Assembly: GCF_008386315.1 (NCBI RefSeq)
Contig: NZ_CP043808.1
Coordinates: 1,488,001 to 1,552,000, forward strand
DNA: 64,000 nt
Direction of reading: 5' to 3'
Source: Serinicoccus marinus DSM 15273
GTDB lineage: Bacteria; Actinomycetota; Actinomycetes; Actinomycetales; Dermatophilaceae
Shown: in pieces, positions 27,754 through 37,658 of the stretch
How positions within the stretch are numbered: position 1 is the first letter of the stretch
Layout: each line of letters starts with the position of its first letter
The notes under the pieces: model-generated
Databases searched by the model: none
Told to the model about the DNA's origin: nothing
What the model saw: only the letters and a program-made list of their open reading frames with translations
Translations under genes and position numbers: made by a program

Positions 27754-28550
27754 TCAGCGCAGCCGCAGCGGGCCCGAGTCCGGGGAGGGGGTGAGGGTAC
27801 GCCGGTCTCGCCGAAGGGCTGGACCCCGCGCTCGGAGCGCGCCACCTCGGCGCTGGGTCGCCAGCGGGTGGGGAAGGTCGCCCGCGCCGCCTCCCGGGTG
27901 AGCGTCACGTCGTCCAGCGGTCTCGCCGAGGCGACGAGCACGACGTTGCCGTAGCGCTTGCCGGTGGCGACACCTCGCGCAGACACCAGCTGGCCCACGT
28001 GCGGCAGCGACTGGCGCAGCGTGGCGCCCAGGCGGGCGACCCACCTCAGCCCGGGCAGGTCGGCCCCGTTGACGAGGACGAGACCCTCCGGCGCGAGCAC
28101 GCGTGCCAGCTCCGCGGCGAACGACCCTCCCGCGAGCGCGCCCGGCACCCGGCCCTCGTCGAAGGCGTCGACCACGACCACGTCGGCCGAGCCGTCGCGC
28201 AGCCCGCCGATCCCCTCCTGCCCGGTCTGCGGCCGCACCCGGATGCGGTGGCCGCGCGGCAGCGGCAGCTCGCGACGGACCAGCTCGGTGAGCGCGGCGT
28301 CCGGCTCCAGCACGATCTGCGGGGACCCCGGGTGGGTGCGGTGCACCCAGCGGGCCAGGGTCATACCGGCGCCGCCGACGTGCGTCACCGCGAGCGGCGC
28401 CGGGTCGGGTCGCAGCGCGCGCAGGACGAGGGCCAGGTGCTCGACGTACTCGAAGACGAGGAGCTCGGGGTCGTCGAGGTCGACGTAGGACTGAGGGTGG
28501 CCGTCACGGAGGACCGTGGCGCCGCCCCGCTCGTCCCGGACGATCTCCAC
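27754..28550 (-). CDS. Spermidine-synthase-like methyltransferase-fold protein
   Basis: About 265 residues with the class I SAM-binding fold of the PF01564 family: ELLVFEYVEHLALVLRAL, HVGGAGMTLARWVHRTHPGS (glycine-rich motif I), IVLEPDAALTELV (acidic ribose contact) and ADVVVVDAFDEGRVPG. Actinobacterial proteins of this kind are often called fused spermidine synthase but lack proof of aminopropyl transfer. The final residues shift frame near 27797: after PFGETGV, one missing base restores TPSPDSGPLRLR and the stop at 27754. The GTG start lies one base after the murA stop, indicating coupling. Confidence 0.75.
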
Positions 28551-28551
28551 C

Positions 28552-30078
28552 TCAGATGTCGCGGAAGGTCTGGATCTGCGCCCCGAGCGCGTTGAGCCGG
28601 GTCGCGAGGTCCTCGTAGCCGCGGTTGATGACGTAGACGTTGCGCAGCACCGAGGTGCCCGGCGCCGCGAGCATCGCCAGCAGGATGACCACGCCGGGAC
28701 GCAGCGCCGGTGGGCACATGATCTCGCCCGCGCGCCACTTGGTCGGCCCCTCGATCATCACCCGGTGCGGGTCCATGAGGTGCACCTTGGCGCCGAGGGT
28801 GGTGAGCTCGGTGAGGTAGATCGCACGGTTCTCGTAGACCCAGTCGTGGATGAGCGTGGACCCCTCCGCGCAGGCCGCGATGATCGCGAAGAACGGCAGG
28901 TTGTCGATGTTGAGGCCGGGGAAGGGCAGCGGGTGGATCTTGTCCAGCGGTGCCTTGAGCGGACCCGGCTTGGTGGTCAGGTCCACGAGCCGGGTATGCC
29001 CGTTCGCGCTGGCGTACTCCTCCGACAGGTGGCACTCGAAGCCCATCGTCCCCAGCACGGCCAGCTCGATCTCCATGAACTCGATCGGCACCCGGCGGAC
29101 GGTGATCTCGCTGCCGGTGACGACCGCGGCCGCCAGCAGGCTCATCGCCTCGATGGGGTCCTCGGAGGGGGCGTACTCGATGTCGCTGTCGATCTCCTCG
29201 ACCCCGGTCACGGTCAGCGTCGTGGTGCCCAGGCCCTCGATGCTCACCCCGAGCTGCTGCAGGAAGACGCACAGGTCCTGGACCATGTAGTTGGAGCTGG
29301 CGTTGCGGATGACCGTCGTGCCGGTGTGCCGCGCAGCGGCCAGCAGGACGTTCTCGGTGACCGTGTCGCCGCGCTCGGTGAGCACGATCGGCCGGGTCGG
29401 GGACACCGCGTCGTCCACGGTGGCGTGGTAGCTGCCGGTGGTGGCGGTGACGTCCAGACCGAAGTGCCGCAGCGCGATCATGTGCGGCTCGACGGTGCGG
29501 GTGCCGAGGTCGCAGCCCCCGGCATACGGCAGCTCGAAGGTGTCGAACTCGTGCATGAGCGGGCGAGGAACATGATGATCGTCCGGGTGCGCGCGCCGCG
29601 GCCTCGTCCATCGAGTCGAGGTCGATCTTCTCCGGCGGCACGATCTCCAGGTCGGAGGAGTCCGGGAGCCAACGGATCTTGTAGCGATGCTGGTGAGCAC
29701 CTCGGTGATCCGGTTGACCTCCTCGATCCGTGCGAGGTGCGCAGCGTCGTGCGGCCCTTGTTGAGCAGCGAGGCGCACAGCAGCGCCACCGCGGCGTTCT
29801 TGGAGGTGCGGACGTCGATGCCGCCGGAACAGCTTGACGCCGCCCTCGATGCGCAGGTTCTGCGGGATGCCGGAGGAGACCTGGACGATCTCGGAGTCCA
29901 GCTTCTCGCCGATGCGGGCGATCATCTCCAGGGAGAGGTTCTGCTTGCCCTGCTCGATGCGCGCGACGGCGCTCTGGCTGGTGCTGAGCAGGTCGGCCAG
30001 CTCGGCCTGCGTGAGGTCCTTGTGGCGGCGGGCGTCACGGATGAGCCCGCCGATGCGGGAGAGGTAGCTCTCGGTCAT
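28552..30078 (-). CDS. HTH-domain fused MurA-type enolpyruvyl transferase, several frame breaks
   Basis: The first 65 residues are an XRE-type helix-turn-helix (RRHKDLTQAELADLLSTSQ then SAVARIEQGKQNLSLEMI). The rest is an EPT-fold enzyme like UDP-GlcNAc 1-carboxyvinyltransferase: LRIEGGVKLF, a segment readable as ALLCASLLNKGRTTL, EVNRITEVLTSIA, LMHEFDTFELPYAGGCDLG, TVIRNASSNYMVQDL, NIDNLPFFAII and LRPGVVILLAMLAAPGTS. Between 29560 and 29830 the frame changes at least five times; piecewise reading recovers conserved sequence in all three frames. The 3' two-thirds is clean. Actinobacteria encode such HTH-EPT fusions besides canonical MurA; its role may be regulatory or in a dedicated wall pathway. 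Confidence 0.8.
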   Translation of the reverse strand: MTESYLSRIGGLIRDARRHKDLTQAELADLLSTSQSAVARIEQGKQNLSLEMIARIGEKLDSEIVQVSSGIPQNLRIEGGVKLFRRHRRPHLQERRGGAAVRLAAQQGPHDAAHLARIEEVNRITEVLTSIATRSVGSRTPPTWRSCRRRRSTSTRWTRPRRAHPDDHHVPRPLMHEFDTFELPYAGGCDLGTRTVEPHMIALRHFGLDVTATTGSYHATVDDAVSPTRPIVLTERGDTVTENVLLAAARHTGTTVIRNASSNYMVQDLCVFLQQLGVSIEGLGTTTLTVTGVEEIDSDIEYAPSEDPIEAMSLLAAAVVTGSEITVRRVPIEFMEIELAVLGTMGFECHLSEEYASANGHTRLVDLTTKPGPLKAPLDKIHPLPFPGLNIDNLPFFAIIAACAEGSTLIHDWVYENRAIYLTELTTLGAKVHLMDPHRVMIEGPTKWRAGEIMCPPALRPGVVILLAMLAAPGTSVLRNVYVINRGYEDLATRLNALGAQIQTFRDI

Positions 30079-30089
30079 CCGGCCACTGT

Positions 30090-30112
30090 AGATCACATAT
30101 ATGAGATATGCC
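30090..30112 (-). promoter_or_regulatory. AT-rich promoter/operator candidate of the HTH-MurA gene
   Basis: GATCACATATATGAGATATG, 12-30 bp upstream of the start, is a strikingly AT-rich island containing the palindrome CATATATG. It could hold the -10 and the autoregulatory site of the protein's own HTH domain. Confidence 0.4.
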
Positions 30113-30198
30113 TGGACGGGTGGGGTCGGTGCCGGAACCACCGCGGTCGCGGCGTTGCGCTCCTGCCGGGACCGGCCGGCGCGTCCTACCCTGGGGGT

Positions 30199-30845
30199 GT
30201 GGTGAGCCGGATCTCCGACCAGCGTCCGCGGCAGCGTCCCGCGGCCGGCCAGGGTGCGCCCGAGCCGGGCGTCTTCTCCCGGGGCCTGCAGGGCATACGC
30301 GCGGCCCAGGTCCGCCCCGAGCTGGTCCTCGAGGAGGTCCCCGCCCCGACCCGGCTCGCGCCGCACGCGGTCGCGCTGTCCGGGGAGGTCGTCCCCTCCC
30401 GGGTCGACGACGAGGACCCGATCGCCACGGGACGCTTCGTCGTCCTGCACGACCCCGAGGGCCGGAGCCGTGGGAGGGCACCTGGCGGGCGGTGACCTAC
30501 GCCAAGGCGCAGATGGAGCCGGAGGTCGGGCACGACCCGCTGGCCGGTCAGGCCGGGTGGTCCTGGCTCACCGACGCGTTGGACGACGCGCAGCTGGGGT
30601 GGTCCGCCGCCGCCGGCACGGTCACCTGCGTCACCTCGGAGAGCTTCGGGGCGCTGGCCGACCGGGAGCCGACCGTCGAGCTCGAGATCCGCGCGTCCTG
30701 GACCCCGGTCCTCACCGACGGTGACGAGGCCCGGGAGCTGGCCGCCCACCTCGGTGCCTGGGGCGACCTGCTCTGCACGCTCGCCGGGCTGCCGCCGCTG
30801 CCCGACGGCGTGGTGGCCCTCACCGGGGTCCGCCGCGACCGATGA
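30199..30845 (+). CDS. DUF3000 family protein, one frameshift
   Basis: An actinobacterial protein of unknown function, about 215 residues. The first part reads FSRGLQGIRAAQVRPELVLE and then AVALSGEVVPSRVDDEDPI up to VVLHDPEG. The frame breaks near 30465 and resumes as PEPWEGTWRAVTYAKAQMEP then EVGHDPLAGQAGWSWLTDAL. One missing base restores the standard DUF3000 arrangement. GTG at 30199 follows GGGGG. The stop overlaps the RNase D start by four bases, a conserved neighbourhood in actinobacteria that suggests a link to RNA metabolism. Confidence 0.82.
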
Positions 30846-32130
30846 GCCCCGACCTCACCGACGAGGACCCCAGCGGCGACTACGACCGCCTGGAGACCCC
30901 GCTCGAGGGGATCCCTGCGGTGGTGGACACCGCCGAGGGGCTGCGGCAGCTGATCACCGCCCTGGGGCGGGGGAGGGGTCGGTCGCCGTGGACGCGGAGC
31001 GGGCCTCCGGTTACCGCTACGGGCAGAGGGCCTACCTCATCCAGCTGCGCCGGGAGGGGACCGGCACCTGGCTCGTCGACCCCATTGCCTTCGACGACCT
31101 CACGGCGGTCGACGGGGCGCTCGCAGGGACGGAGTGGGTGCTGCACGCGGCCACCCAGGACATCCCGTGCCTGGCGGAGGTCGGGATGCGCCCGCGGGCG
31201 CTCTTCGACACCGAGCTCGGGGCGCGGCTCGCCGGGCTGCCGCGGGTCGGGCTGTCCGCCGTGCTGGAGTACTACCTCGGCGTGACCCTGGCCAAGGAGC
31301 ACTCGGCCGTCGACTGGTCCACCCGGCCGTTGCCCGAGCCGTGGTTGCGCTACGCGGCCCTCGACGTCGAGCTGCTGGTCGAGCTCCGTGACCGGATGGA
31401 GCGCGACCTGCGCGAGCAGGGCAAGCTGGACTGGGCGGAGCAGGAGTTCGCCGCGCTGTGCGACTTCACCGGGCCGCCCGGGCCGGACGAGCCGGACGCC
31501 TGGCGTCGGACCACGGGGGCGCAGCGGCTGCGCCGACCGCGGTCGCTGGCGGCGCTGCGCGAGCTGTGGACGACCCGGGACGCCCTCGCCCGGGAGCGCG
31601 ACGTGCCCCCGGGGCGGGTGCTGCCCGACGGCACCCTCATCGACCTGGCCCACCGGATGCCGACGCAGGCCGCCGCCCTCGCCTCCGGTCGCAAGGAGTC
31701 CTCGCGGACCCGGCAGCGACGTGCGGAGCAGGGCTTGCTGCGTCACCAGCGTGCCTGGCTGGGCGCGCTCGAGGCCGCCGCCGCCCTACCCGACGACGCC
31801 CTGCCCGAGCCGCCGCGGCGCGGCGACAGCCCGCCGCCGCCCCGAGCCTGGGCCGAGCGGGAGCCGGCCGCCGCCGAACGCCTCACGCAGGTCCGGGCCG
31901 ACCTGTCCGACCTGTCCGAGCGGCTCGAGATCCCGGTCGAGAACCTCATGACGCCGGACGTGGTGCGGCGGATCCTCTGGAAGCCTCCCGCGGAGATGGG
32001 CGACGAGTCAGGGGACGGAGATGCGGCGGACGCGGTCGACCGTGCGGCGGCGGAGCTGGGAGCCCGCCCCTGGCAGCGCCAGCTGGTGGTGCCGATCCTC
32101 CTCGCTGCCCTGGAGGCCCACCCCTCCTGA
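30842..32130 (+). CDS. rnd: Ribonuclease D-like 3'-5' exonuclease with HRDC domain, one frameshift
   Basis: About 430 residues. A missing G in the G-run near 30969-30977 separates LETPLEGIPAVVDTAEGLRQ from SVAVDAERASGYRYGQRAYL. The DEDD-type exonuclease residues are visible: VDAE (Asp and Glu), HAATQDIPCL (Asp), and YAALDVELL (Tyr and Asp). The HRDC-like helical domain follows from about residue 215 (RPRSLAALRELWTTRDALAR). It would trim the 3' ends of structured RNAs in the cytosol. It is translationally coupled to DUF3000 and ends directly at a 32-bp repeat dimer. Confidence 0.88.
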
Positions 32131-32189
32131 CCACCGAGCGCCGCCCATGGTTGGCCTCGACCCCACCGAGCGCCGCCCATGGTTGCCGG
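32131..32189 (+). repeat. 32-bp dimer repeat, copy B
   Basis: Units begin at 32131 and 32163 and share CCACCGAGCGCCGCCCATGG followed by TTG. The period is 32 bp. The dimer fills the entire gap between the RNase D stop and the hemE stop. The same element, inverted, lies just beyond the hemE start. Confidence 0.9.
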
Positions 32190-32191
32190 CG

Positions 32192-33286
32192 TCAGCGGGC
32201 AGAGTGCTCGTGCACCAGCTCGACCACCCGGGTGAGCACCGTCGGGTCGGTGTCGGGCAGGACTCCGTGGCCCAGGTTGAAGATGTGTCCCGGCACACCA
32301 TCCGCTCGCCCCTCGTCGACGATCTCGCGCACGCGGGCGGCGAGCGCCTCCCAGGGGGCGAAGAGGAGGGCCGGGTCGAGGTTGCCCTGGACGGCATACC
32401 GTCCACCGGTCCTTGCCGCCCCGTCGGACAGGCTGACCCGGTAGTCGACACCGATGACGTCGGCCCCCGCCTGCGCCATCGCTGGCAGCAGCTCGCCGGT
32501 GCCCACGCCGAAGTGGATGCGCGGCACACCGAGGTCGCCGATCCCCTCCAGCACGGACCGGCTGTGCGGCTCGACGTGGCGCAGGTAGTCGGCGCGGGAG
32601 AGGTGGCCGGCCCAGGAGTCGAAGAGCTGCACCGCGCTCGCTCCGGCCTCGACCTGGACCCGGAGGAAGGTCCGCGAGATCTGTGCGAGTCGGGCGCACA
32701 GGTCGCTCCACAGCTGCGGGTCGCCGTGCATGAGCGCCTTGGTCCGCTCGTGGTTCTTCGACGGTCCGCCCTCGACGAGGTAGGACGCGAGGGTGAAGGG
32801 GGCTCCCGCGAAGCCGATCAGAGGCGTATGCCCCAGCTCGCCGACGAGCAGCCGCACCGATTCCGCGATGTCAGGGAGGTGCTCCGCAGTGAGCTCCGGC
32901 AGGCGGTCGAGGTCGGCACGGGTCCGGATCGGCTCGGCGATGACCGGGCCGGTCCCCGCGACGATGTCGAGGTCCACCCCGACGGCCATGAGAGGCACGA
33001 CGATGTCGCTGAAGAAGATCGCCGCATCGACGCCATGGCGACGCACCGGCTGCAGCGTGATCTCGGTGACCAGCTCCGGGGTGCGGCAGGCGGTGAGCAT
33101 CGGCACGTCGCGCCGCACCTCGCGGTACTCCGGCAGGGACCGCCCGGCCTGACGCATGAACCACACCGGGGTATGCCCGACCGGCTGCCTCCGCGCGGCG
33201 CGCACCAGCACGCTGTCGGCGGGGCTCGGGGTGAGATCGGTGGAGGATGAGGCAGGGGAGGTCACCGCACGAGTCTCGCACGGCAT
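32192..33286 (-). CDS. hemE: Uroporphyrinogen decarboxylase
   Basis: A 364-residue TIM-barrel enzyme converting uroporphyrinogen III to coproporphyrinogen III. Diagnostic motifs are [39 protein letters not shown] (catalytic Asp), [17 protein letters not shown] and the C-terminal [19 protein letters not shown] at 33286 is chosen; GTG at 33265 is an alternative. It is convergent with RNase D and lies close to hemY and hemQ, giving most of the coproporphyrin-dependent branch in 4.5 kb. Inverted copies of the 32-bp dimer bracket it. Confidence 0.95.
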   Translation of the reverse strand: MPCETRAVTSPASSSTDLTPSPADSVLVRAARRQPVGHTPVWFMRQAGRSLPEYREVRRDVPMLTACRTPELVTEITLQPVRRHGVDAAIFFSDIVVPLMAVGVDLDIVAGTGPVIAEPIRTRADLDRLPELTAEHLPDIAESVRLLVGELGHTPLIGFAGAPFTLASYLVEGGPSKNHERTKALMHGDPQLWSDLCARLAQISRTFLRVQVEAGASAVQLFDSWAGHLSRADYLRHVEPHSRSVLEGIGDLGVPRIHFGVGTGELLPAMAQAGADVIGVDYRVSLSDGAARTGGRYAVQGNLDPALLFAPWEALAARVREIVDEGRADGVPGHIFNLGHGVLPDTDPTVLTRVVELVHEHSAR

Positions 33287-33300
33287 ACCTGATCCGGACG

Positions 33301-33360
33301 GGGGCAACCATTCGCGACGCTCGGTGGGGCCAGGGGCAACCATTCGCGACGCTCGGTGGG
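33301..33360 (-). repeat. 32-bp dimer repeat, copy C (inverted)
   Basis: Units at 33301 and 33333 read GGGGCAACCATTCGCGACGC followed by TCGGTGGG, the complement of the CCCACCGAGCG...ATGGTTGCCCC element at 32131. The period is again 32 bp. The dimer fills the gap between the DUF4349 stop (33361) and the hemE start. Confidence 0.9.
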
Positions 33361-34329
33361 CTACTCCGCGTGGTGGTGCGACACATGTGGGCTCTCGGTC
33401 TCCGGGGCGGTGCTGCGGGCGGACGACGAACCATGGCGCCGGCGCCACCACCAGAGCACCGGCACGAGGATCAGCGCCAGCACGACCAGGAAGGGCAGCA
33501 GCGCTCCGAGCAGCGTCAGCAGCACCGTCACGGACGCGGCGAAGGCGTCCCAGCCCTGCTGCAGCCCGGCGACGAACCCGGTGTCCGGCCGTGCCTCGTC
33601 GAGGTCCTGCGACGCCTCGGCGAGATGCAGCGTGATCGTGGACCGGGTGACGTCGTCGGCGAGCACCTGCATCCGCGCCTTGAGCGCATCGAGCTCGGCC
33701 TCGCGGGTCGACAGCTCGCGCTCCAGGCTGGCGATCGACTCGACGTCGGGGGCCTCCTCGACGAGGTCCCGCAGCCGGGTGGCCCCGGCCTCGAGCGTGG
33801 CGATGCGGGCCTCGACGTCGCGGTACTCCGTCGTCACGTCGTCAGCGCTGCTGCTGGAGGACTGCACCTGACCCAGCTCGCCCAGCGTCGCCACCACCGG
33901 GTCCAGCTCGGCGGAGGGGACCCGCAGCACGAGCGACCCGTAGCCACCACGGTCCTCGGTGCCCGGCCGCACGTCCTCGGAGGAGACATAGCCCCCGGCG
34001 CCCGTCACCGTCGCGCGGGCGCGGGTCACGGCGGCGTCGACCGCCTCGACGACGACCTCGAGCTCGACGCGGCGCACCATGAGCGGCGCCTCGCCGTCCG
34101 TCGCGACGGAGCCCTCGCCGATCTCCGCAGCGGCTTCGGCGGCGCGGCTCCCTGCCTCGTCGCCACCCTCCTGCGCGGCGTCACCCTCCGCCCCGTCCTC
34201 TGCGTCGGCGGCATAGCCGGAGGCGGCGTCCGCTCCTGCGTTCTGCGCGCCGCTGTCGGCACTGCTGCACCCCGTCAGCAGCGCCAGCAGCACCGCCACC
34301 ACGGCTGCCACGATCGTCCTGGTGCCCAT
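33361..34329 (-). CDS. DUF4349 lipoprotein with C-terminal membrane helix
   Basis: A 322-residue envelope protein. The N-terminus [20 protein letters not shown] leads into a lipobox cysteine (LTGC), so it is a predicted lipoprotein. An Ala/Glu/Asp-rich spacer follows (about 25-75), then the DUF4349 core ([20 protein letters not shown] and [17 protein letters not shown], then a coiled-coil stretch [20 protein letters not shown]). A strong transmembrane segment is near residues 265-290 ([20 protein letters not shown]), with a basic and His-rich tail. The combination of lipid anchor and C-terminal helix places the core outside the membrane. Function is unknown. Confidence 0.85.
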   Translation of the reverse strand: MGTRTIVAAVVAVLLALLTGCSSADSGAQNAGADAASGYAADAEDGAEGDAAQEGGDEAGSRAAEAAAEIGEGSVATDGEAPLMVRRVELEVVVEAVDAAVTRARATVTGAGGYVSSEDVRPGTEDRGGYGSLVLRVPSAELDPVVATLGELGQVQSSSSSADDVTTEYRDVEARIATLEAGATRLRDLVEEAPDVESIASLERELSTREAELDALKARMQVLADDVTRSTITLHLAEASQDLDEARPDTGFVAGLQQGWDAFAASVTVLLTLLGALLPFLVVLALILVPVLWWWRRRHGSSSARSTAPETESPHVSHHHAE

Positions 34330-34492
34330 CGGCTCGCCTTTCCTCGAACGCCCGCACGGCGACCCCCTGCGGATCGACGGTGCGACGGGAGCCACCGGCG
34401 GGGTCGTTCCGCCGCGGCGGTCACGAGCGCGTCACGATGACGACGGCGGGGTCACGGGTCGGTCACGCCGGCCCGGGTGAGACGCTGGAGGT

Positions 34493-35911
34493 ATGACGTC
34501 CTGGCTGGTCATCGGTGGGGGGGTCAGTGGGCTCACGGCGGCGCTGGCGGTGCTCGAGCGCGAGCCGACCGCCCGGGTCACCGTGCTGGAGGGCAGCGAC
34601 CGCCCCGGCGGCAAGCTGAGCGGTGCGCGGGTCGCCGGGTGCGAGGTGGACGTCGGCGCCGAGGCCGTGCTGGCCCGGCGCCCCGAGGCCGTCGAGCTCG
34701 CAGACCAGGTCGGACTGGGCGACGAGCTCGTCCACCCCACCTCAGCCGGGGCGCAGGTCTGGAGCCGGGGCCGCATCCACCCGCTGCCGCGGCGCACCCT
34801 CATGGGGGTGCCGGCGGACCCGGGGGCGCTCACCGGGCTGCTCACCGGCGACGAGGTCCGCCGTGCGGCGGCCGAACCAGCGGGCCGGGTCGAGGCCGAC
34901 GACGTGAGCGTGGGGGAGCTCGTCAGCGGGCGGATGGGTGGCGCCGTGACGCAGCGACTGGTCGAGCCGTTGCTCGGGGGCGTGTATGCCGGGCACGCCG
35001 ACCTCATCTCGGCCCGGGCCGCCCTGCCCGCGCTGCTGCGCGCCGCGCAGGACGGACAGCGGCTGCAGGAAGCAGCGTCCCGGATCCTGCCCGCACCCAC
35101 CGACGGCACCCAGTCAGTGGGCACGGCACCGGTCTTCGCCACGGTGCGGGGCGGGCTGCACCGGCTCGTGGACGCCGCGGCCGGGCACATCACGGCCGCC
35201 GGGGGTGATGTCCGCACCGGCACCCTCGCGCGCGAGCTGCGCCGACACCCGGATGGTGGCTTCGAGGTGGTGACCGGCCCGCGACCGGACCCCACGGCAT
35301 ACCGGGCCGACCGGGTCGTGCTCGCGACCCCTCCCGCGGCGACCGCGCGACTGCTGCGCGACGTGTCCCCCGCCGCTGCGGACCGGCTCGTCGGCGTGGA
35401 GACAGCCTCGATGGCCGTGCTGACCTTCGCCTTCGCGACCGCATCGCTGGGGCAGCTCGACGGCTCCGGGGTCCTGCTGCCGCCGGTGGAGGGCCGCACC
35501 ATCAAGGCGGCGACCTTCAGCGCCACGAAGTGGGACTGGGTGCGCGAGCTGGGCCGGGGCGCCGGGCCCGACGGCGAGGACGTCACGTTCCTGCGCACGT
35601 CCGTGGGCAGGCACCGCGAAGAGGCGACGCTCCAGCGTCCCGACGAGGAGCTGCTGGCCGCCGCGCTGGGAGACCTTCGGGCCGTCCTGGGTCGAGACCT
35701 CCCGCCCCCGGTGGACGCGCACGTGCAGCGCTGGGGCGGTGCGCTGCCGCAGTATGCCGTCGGGCACGTCGAGCTCGTCGCGCAGGTGCGCGCCGCGGTC
35801 GCGCAGGCGCCCGGGATCGCGGTGTGCGGGGCGACCTACGACGGGGTCGGGGTGCCCGCCTGCATCGCCTCGGCCCGCCGTGCCGTGGCGGAGCTGCACC
35901 CCGCACAATGA
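34493..35911 (+). CDS. hemY: Coproporphyrinogen III / protoporphyrinogen oxidase (HemY/CgoX type)
   Basis: A 472-residue FAD enzyme oxidising coproporphyrinogen to coproporphyrin in the actinobacterial/firmicute haem route. The N-terminus [20 protein letters not shown] is the dinucleotide-binding motif; [14 protein letters not shown] and [20 protein letters not shown] are conserved in PPO proteins. The central part has [20 protein letters not shown] and [15 protein letters not shown], and the C-terminus has [18 protein letters not shown] and [18 protein letters not shown]. It is followed with a near-overlap by hemQ, which argues for the coproporphyrin pathway. Confidence 0.92.
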   Translation: MTSWLVIGGGVSGLTAALAVLEREPTARVTVLEGSDRPGGKLSGARVAGCEVDVGAEAVLARRPEAVELADQVGLGDELVHPTSAGAQVWSRGRIHPLPRRTLMGVPADPGALTGLLTGDEVRRAAAEPAGRVEADDVSVGELVSGRMGGAVTQRLVEPLLGGVYAGHADLISARAALPALLRAAQDGQRLQEAASRILPAPTDGTQSVGTAPVFATVRGGLHRLVDAAAGHITAAGGDVRTGTLARELRRHPDGGFEVVTGPRPDPTAYRADRVVLATPPAATARLLRDVSPAAADRLVGVETASMAVLTFAFATASLGQLDGSGVLLPPVEGRTIKAATFSATKWDWVRELGRGAGPDGEDVTFLRTSVGRHREEATLQRPDEELLAAALGDLRAVLGRDLPPPVDAHVQRWGGALPQYAVGHVELVAQVRAAVAQAPGIAVCGATYDGVGVPACIASARRAVAELHPAQ

Positions 35912-35916
35912 GGGGC

Positions 35917-36630
35917 ATGGCCGACTACACCCACCCCACCCCCGACCAGGCCGAGGAGATCAACGCCTCGCTGCGGTATGCCGCCTACTCGGTCTTCCGC
36001 TCGGCGGCTCCGCTGCCGCAGGGCAAGGCGCGCGCGAGCCTGGTCGCGCAGCTCGACCGGCTCTTCCAGGAGCTGGAGCAAGAGGGCCTCGTGATCCGCG
36101 GGGTCTACGACGTCTCCGCCCTGCGTGCCGACGCTGACCTGATGATCTGGTGGCACGCGGAGCAGGTCGAGACGGTCCAGCGGGCCTACCAGCGGTTCCG
36201 GCAGACCGACCTCGGCCAGCACCTGGCACCGGTGTGGAGCAACGTCGCGATCCACCGGCCGGCGGAGTTCAACCGCGGCCACGTGCCGGCCTTCCTCTCC
36301 GGGGCCGAGCCCAAGGACTACATCTGCGTCTACCCCTTCGTGCGGTCCTACGACTGGTACGTCATGGACGCCGAGGACCGCTCCCGCATGCTGCGCGAGC
36401 ACGGGATGGCGGCCCGCGACTACAAGGACGTGCTGGCCAACACCCTCGCGAGCTTCGCGCTCGGCGACTACGAGTTCCTGCTCGCCTTCGAGGCCGACGA
36501 GCTGCACCGGATCGTCGACCTCATGCGGGAGCTGCGCAACACCGAGGCGCGCCTGCACGTCCGGGAGGAGATCCCGTTCTTCACCGGCCCGCGCGTGAGC
36601 CTGGAGCGGATCGTCGACGCGCTGCCCTGA
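35917..36630 (+). CDS. hemQ: Coproheme decarboxylase
   Basis: A 237-residue chlorite-dismutase-fold enzyme making haem b from coprohaem III with peroxide. The conserved catalytic tyrosine is Tyr139 in [14 protein letters not shown] and the proximal histidine is His162 in [10 protein letters not shown]. The N-terminus ([14 protein letters not shown]) and the C-terminal [18 protein letters not shown] are typical of the family. ATG at 35917 gives [11 protein letters not shown]; an ATG at 35908 overlapping the hemY stop is possible. Presence of hemE, hemY and hemQ marks the coproporphyrin-dependent route. Confidence 0.95.
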   Translation: MADYTHPTPDQAEEINASLRYAAYSVFRSAAPLPQGKARASLVAQLDRLFQELEQEGLVIRGVYDVSALRADADLMIWWHAEQVETVQRAYQRFRQTDLGQHLAPVWSNVAIHRPAEFNRGHVPAFLSGAEPKDYICVYPFVRSYDWYVMDAEDRSRMLREHGMAARDYKDVLANTLASFALGDYEFLLAFEADELHRIVDLMRELRNTEARLHVREEIPFFTGPRVSLERIVDALP

Positions 36631-36690
36631 GCGTCGTCGGGGGCCTCGGCCGCGGATTGAGGGCCTCGGGATCGTCTCGGTCTCTGCGGT

Positions 36691-36759
36691 GACCTGAGCA
36701 AGGTTGCGCACCTGATGCACGGCTCTCGACGGCTCACCGGTGCATACCTTGCCCAGGTC
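36691..36759. terminator. Long stem-loop after hemQ
   Basis: GACCT...GCAAGGT...GCACC on the left pairs with GGTGC...ACCTTGC...AGGTC on the right, giving three helical blocks (5, 7 and 5 bp) around a loop of about 25 nt. It is the main structure in the 190-bp gap between hemQ and proC and probably ends hem transcription. No T-run follows. Confidence 0.55.
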
Positions 36760-36820
36760 GGCTGGACGCGGCGGCGGAGTCGGCACCGGGTGGGGCGGAG
36801 CTGCGTGCGAGGCTGTCGGT

Positions 36821-37625
36821 ATGCCTGAACCCACCGCGGCGACCGACTCACCCACCATCGGCATCCTCGGCACCGGCTCGCTGGCGGCGGCCATCGTCAG
36901 AGGGCTCTGCGAGGGCGTCGACGACGCACCGCCGATCCTGCTCTCCCCACGGGGCGAGCGGACGAGCGCGCGGCTCGCCGCGGCATACCCCGGCGTGACG
37001 GTGGCGGCGGACAACCAGGCGGTGGTGGACGGCGCCGACACGGTGCTGGTCTGCCTGCGTCAGGACGACGCCGGGCTGCTCGGGGACCTGACGTGGCGAC
37101 CGGAGCAGACCGTGGTAAGCGCTGTCGCAGGGCTCACCGCACCAGCGCTGGCCAGGCGGTGGCACCCGCGACGGAGGTGGGGCGGGCGGTGCCGGTCGTC
37201 GGCGTCGCGACCCGGTCGTGGTCCACGCCGCTGCGCCCGGCACTGCCTGGTGCGGTGGCGGTCTTCGAGCGCACCGGCGGTGTGCTGCCGGTGGAGGACG
37301 ACGAGCAGTTCGACGCGATCTTCACCGCGCTCGGCACGGTGGCCCCGCTCTTCGACTACCTCGCCGCGATCGAGGGCTTCCTGCGCGACCACGGCCTGCC
37401 GGCCGGTGGGGCCCGCACGCTGCTGGGCAGAACGTCGCGCTCGCGCTCGGCCCGCTCGGCGTCGAGCCGGAGCCGGACTTCGCCGAGCTGCGGCGCGAGC
37501 ACGCCCCGGCCGGGGGCGGCAACGAGCAGATGGCGACGCTCCTGGCGCAGGCCGGGGTGCCGGAGGCGACGCGCGCGGCCCTGGACGAGGTCTTGCGTCG
37601 CCAGACCGGCGGCGCCTGGGAGTAG
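36821..37625 (+). CDS. proC: Pyrroline-5-carboxylate reductase family protein, two frameshifts
   Basis: An NAD(P)-dependent reductase of about 268 residues for the last step of proline synthesis. The N-terminus has PTIGILGTGSLAAAIVRGL and DTVLVCLRQDDAGLLG. The frame breaks near 37150 and again near 37428. Adding one base at each rejoins TVVSAVAGLTAPALA to QAVAPATEVGRAVPVVG and then FLRDHGLPAGGARTLL to QNVALALGPLGVEPEPDF and EHAPAGGGNEQMATLLAQAG. The C-terminal part matches the dimerisation domain of ProC (HxxxPGGxT-like). It could also be a paralogue; residue identity is modest. Confidence 0.72.
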
Positions 37626-37658
37626 CCGGGCGACGCGGCTGCCTCCTGGCTGGGCCGG

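Noticed and set aside
25974..28550. An 858-codon minus-strand open frame spanning three genes
   Set aside because: It is a read-through of the glycerophosphodiesterase frame across the HAD gene and into the spermidine-synthase-like gene. Only the terminal pieces show family motifs, and the central part is out-of-frame Arg/His/Pro-rich sequence.
32131..33360. hemE as cargo of a transposon bounded by inverted repeats
   Set aside because: No transposase or target-site duplication is visible, the repeats are dimers that also occur alone elsewhere, and hemE is a core gene in its normal neighbourhood.
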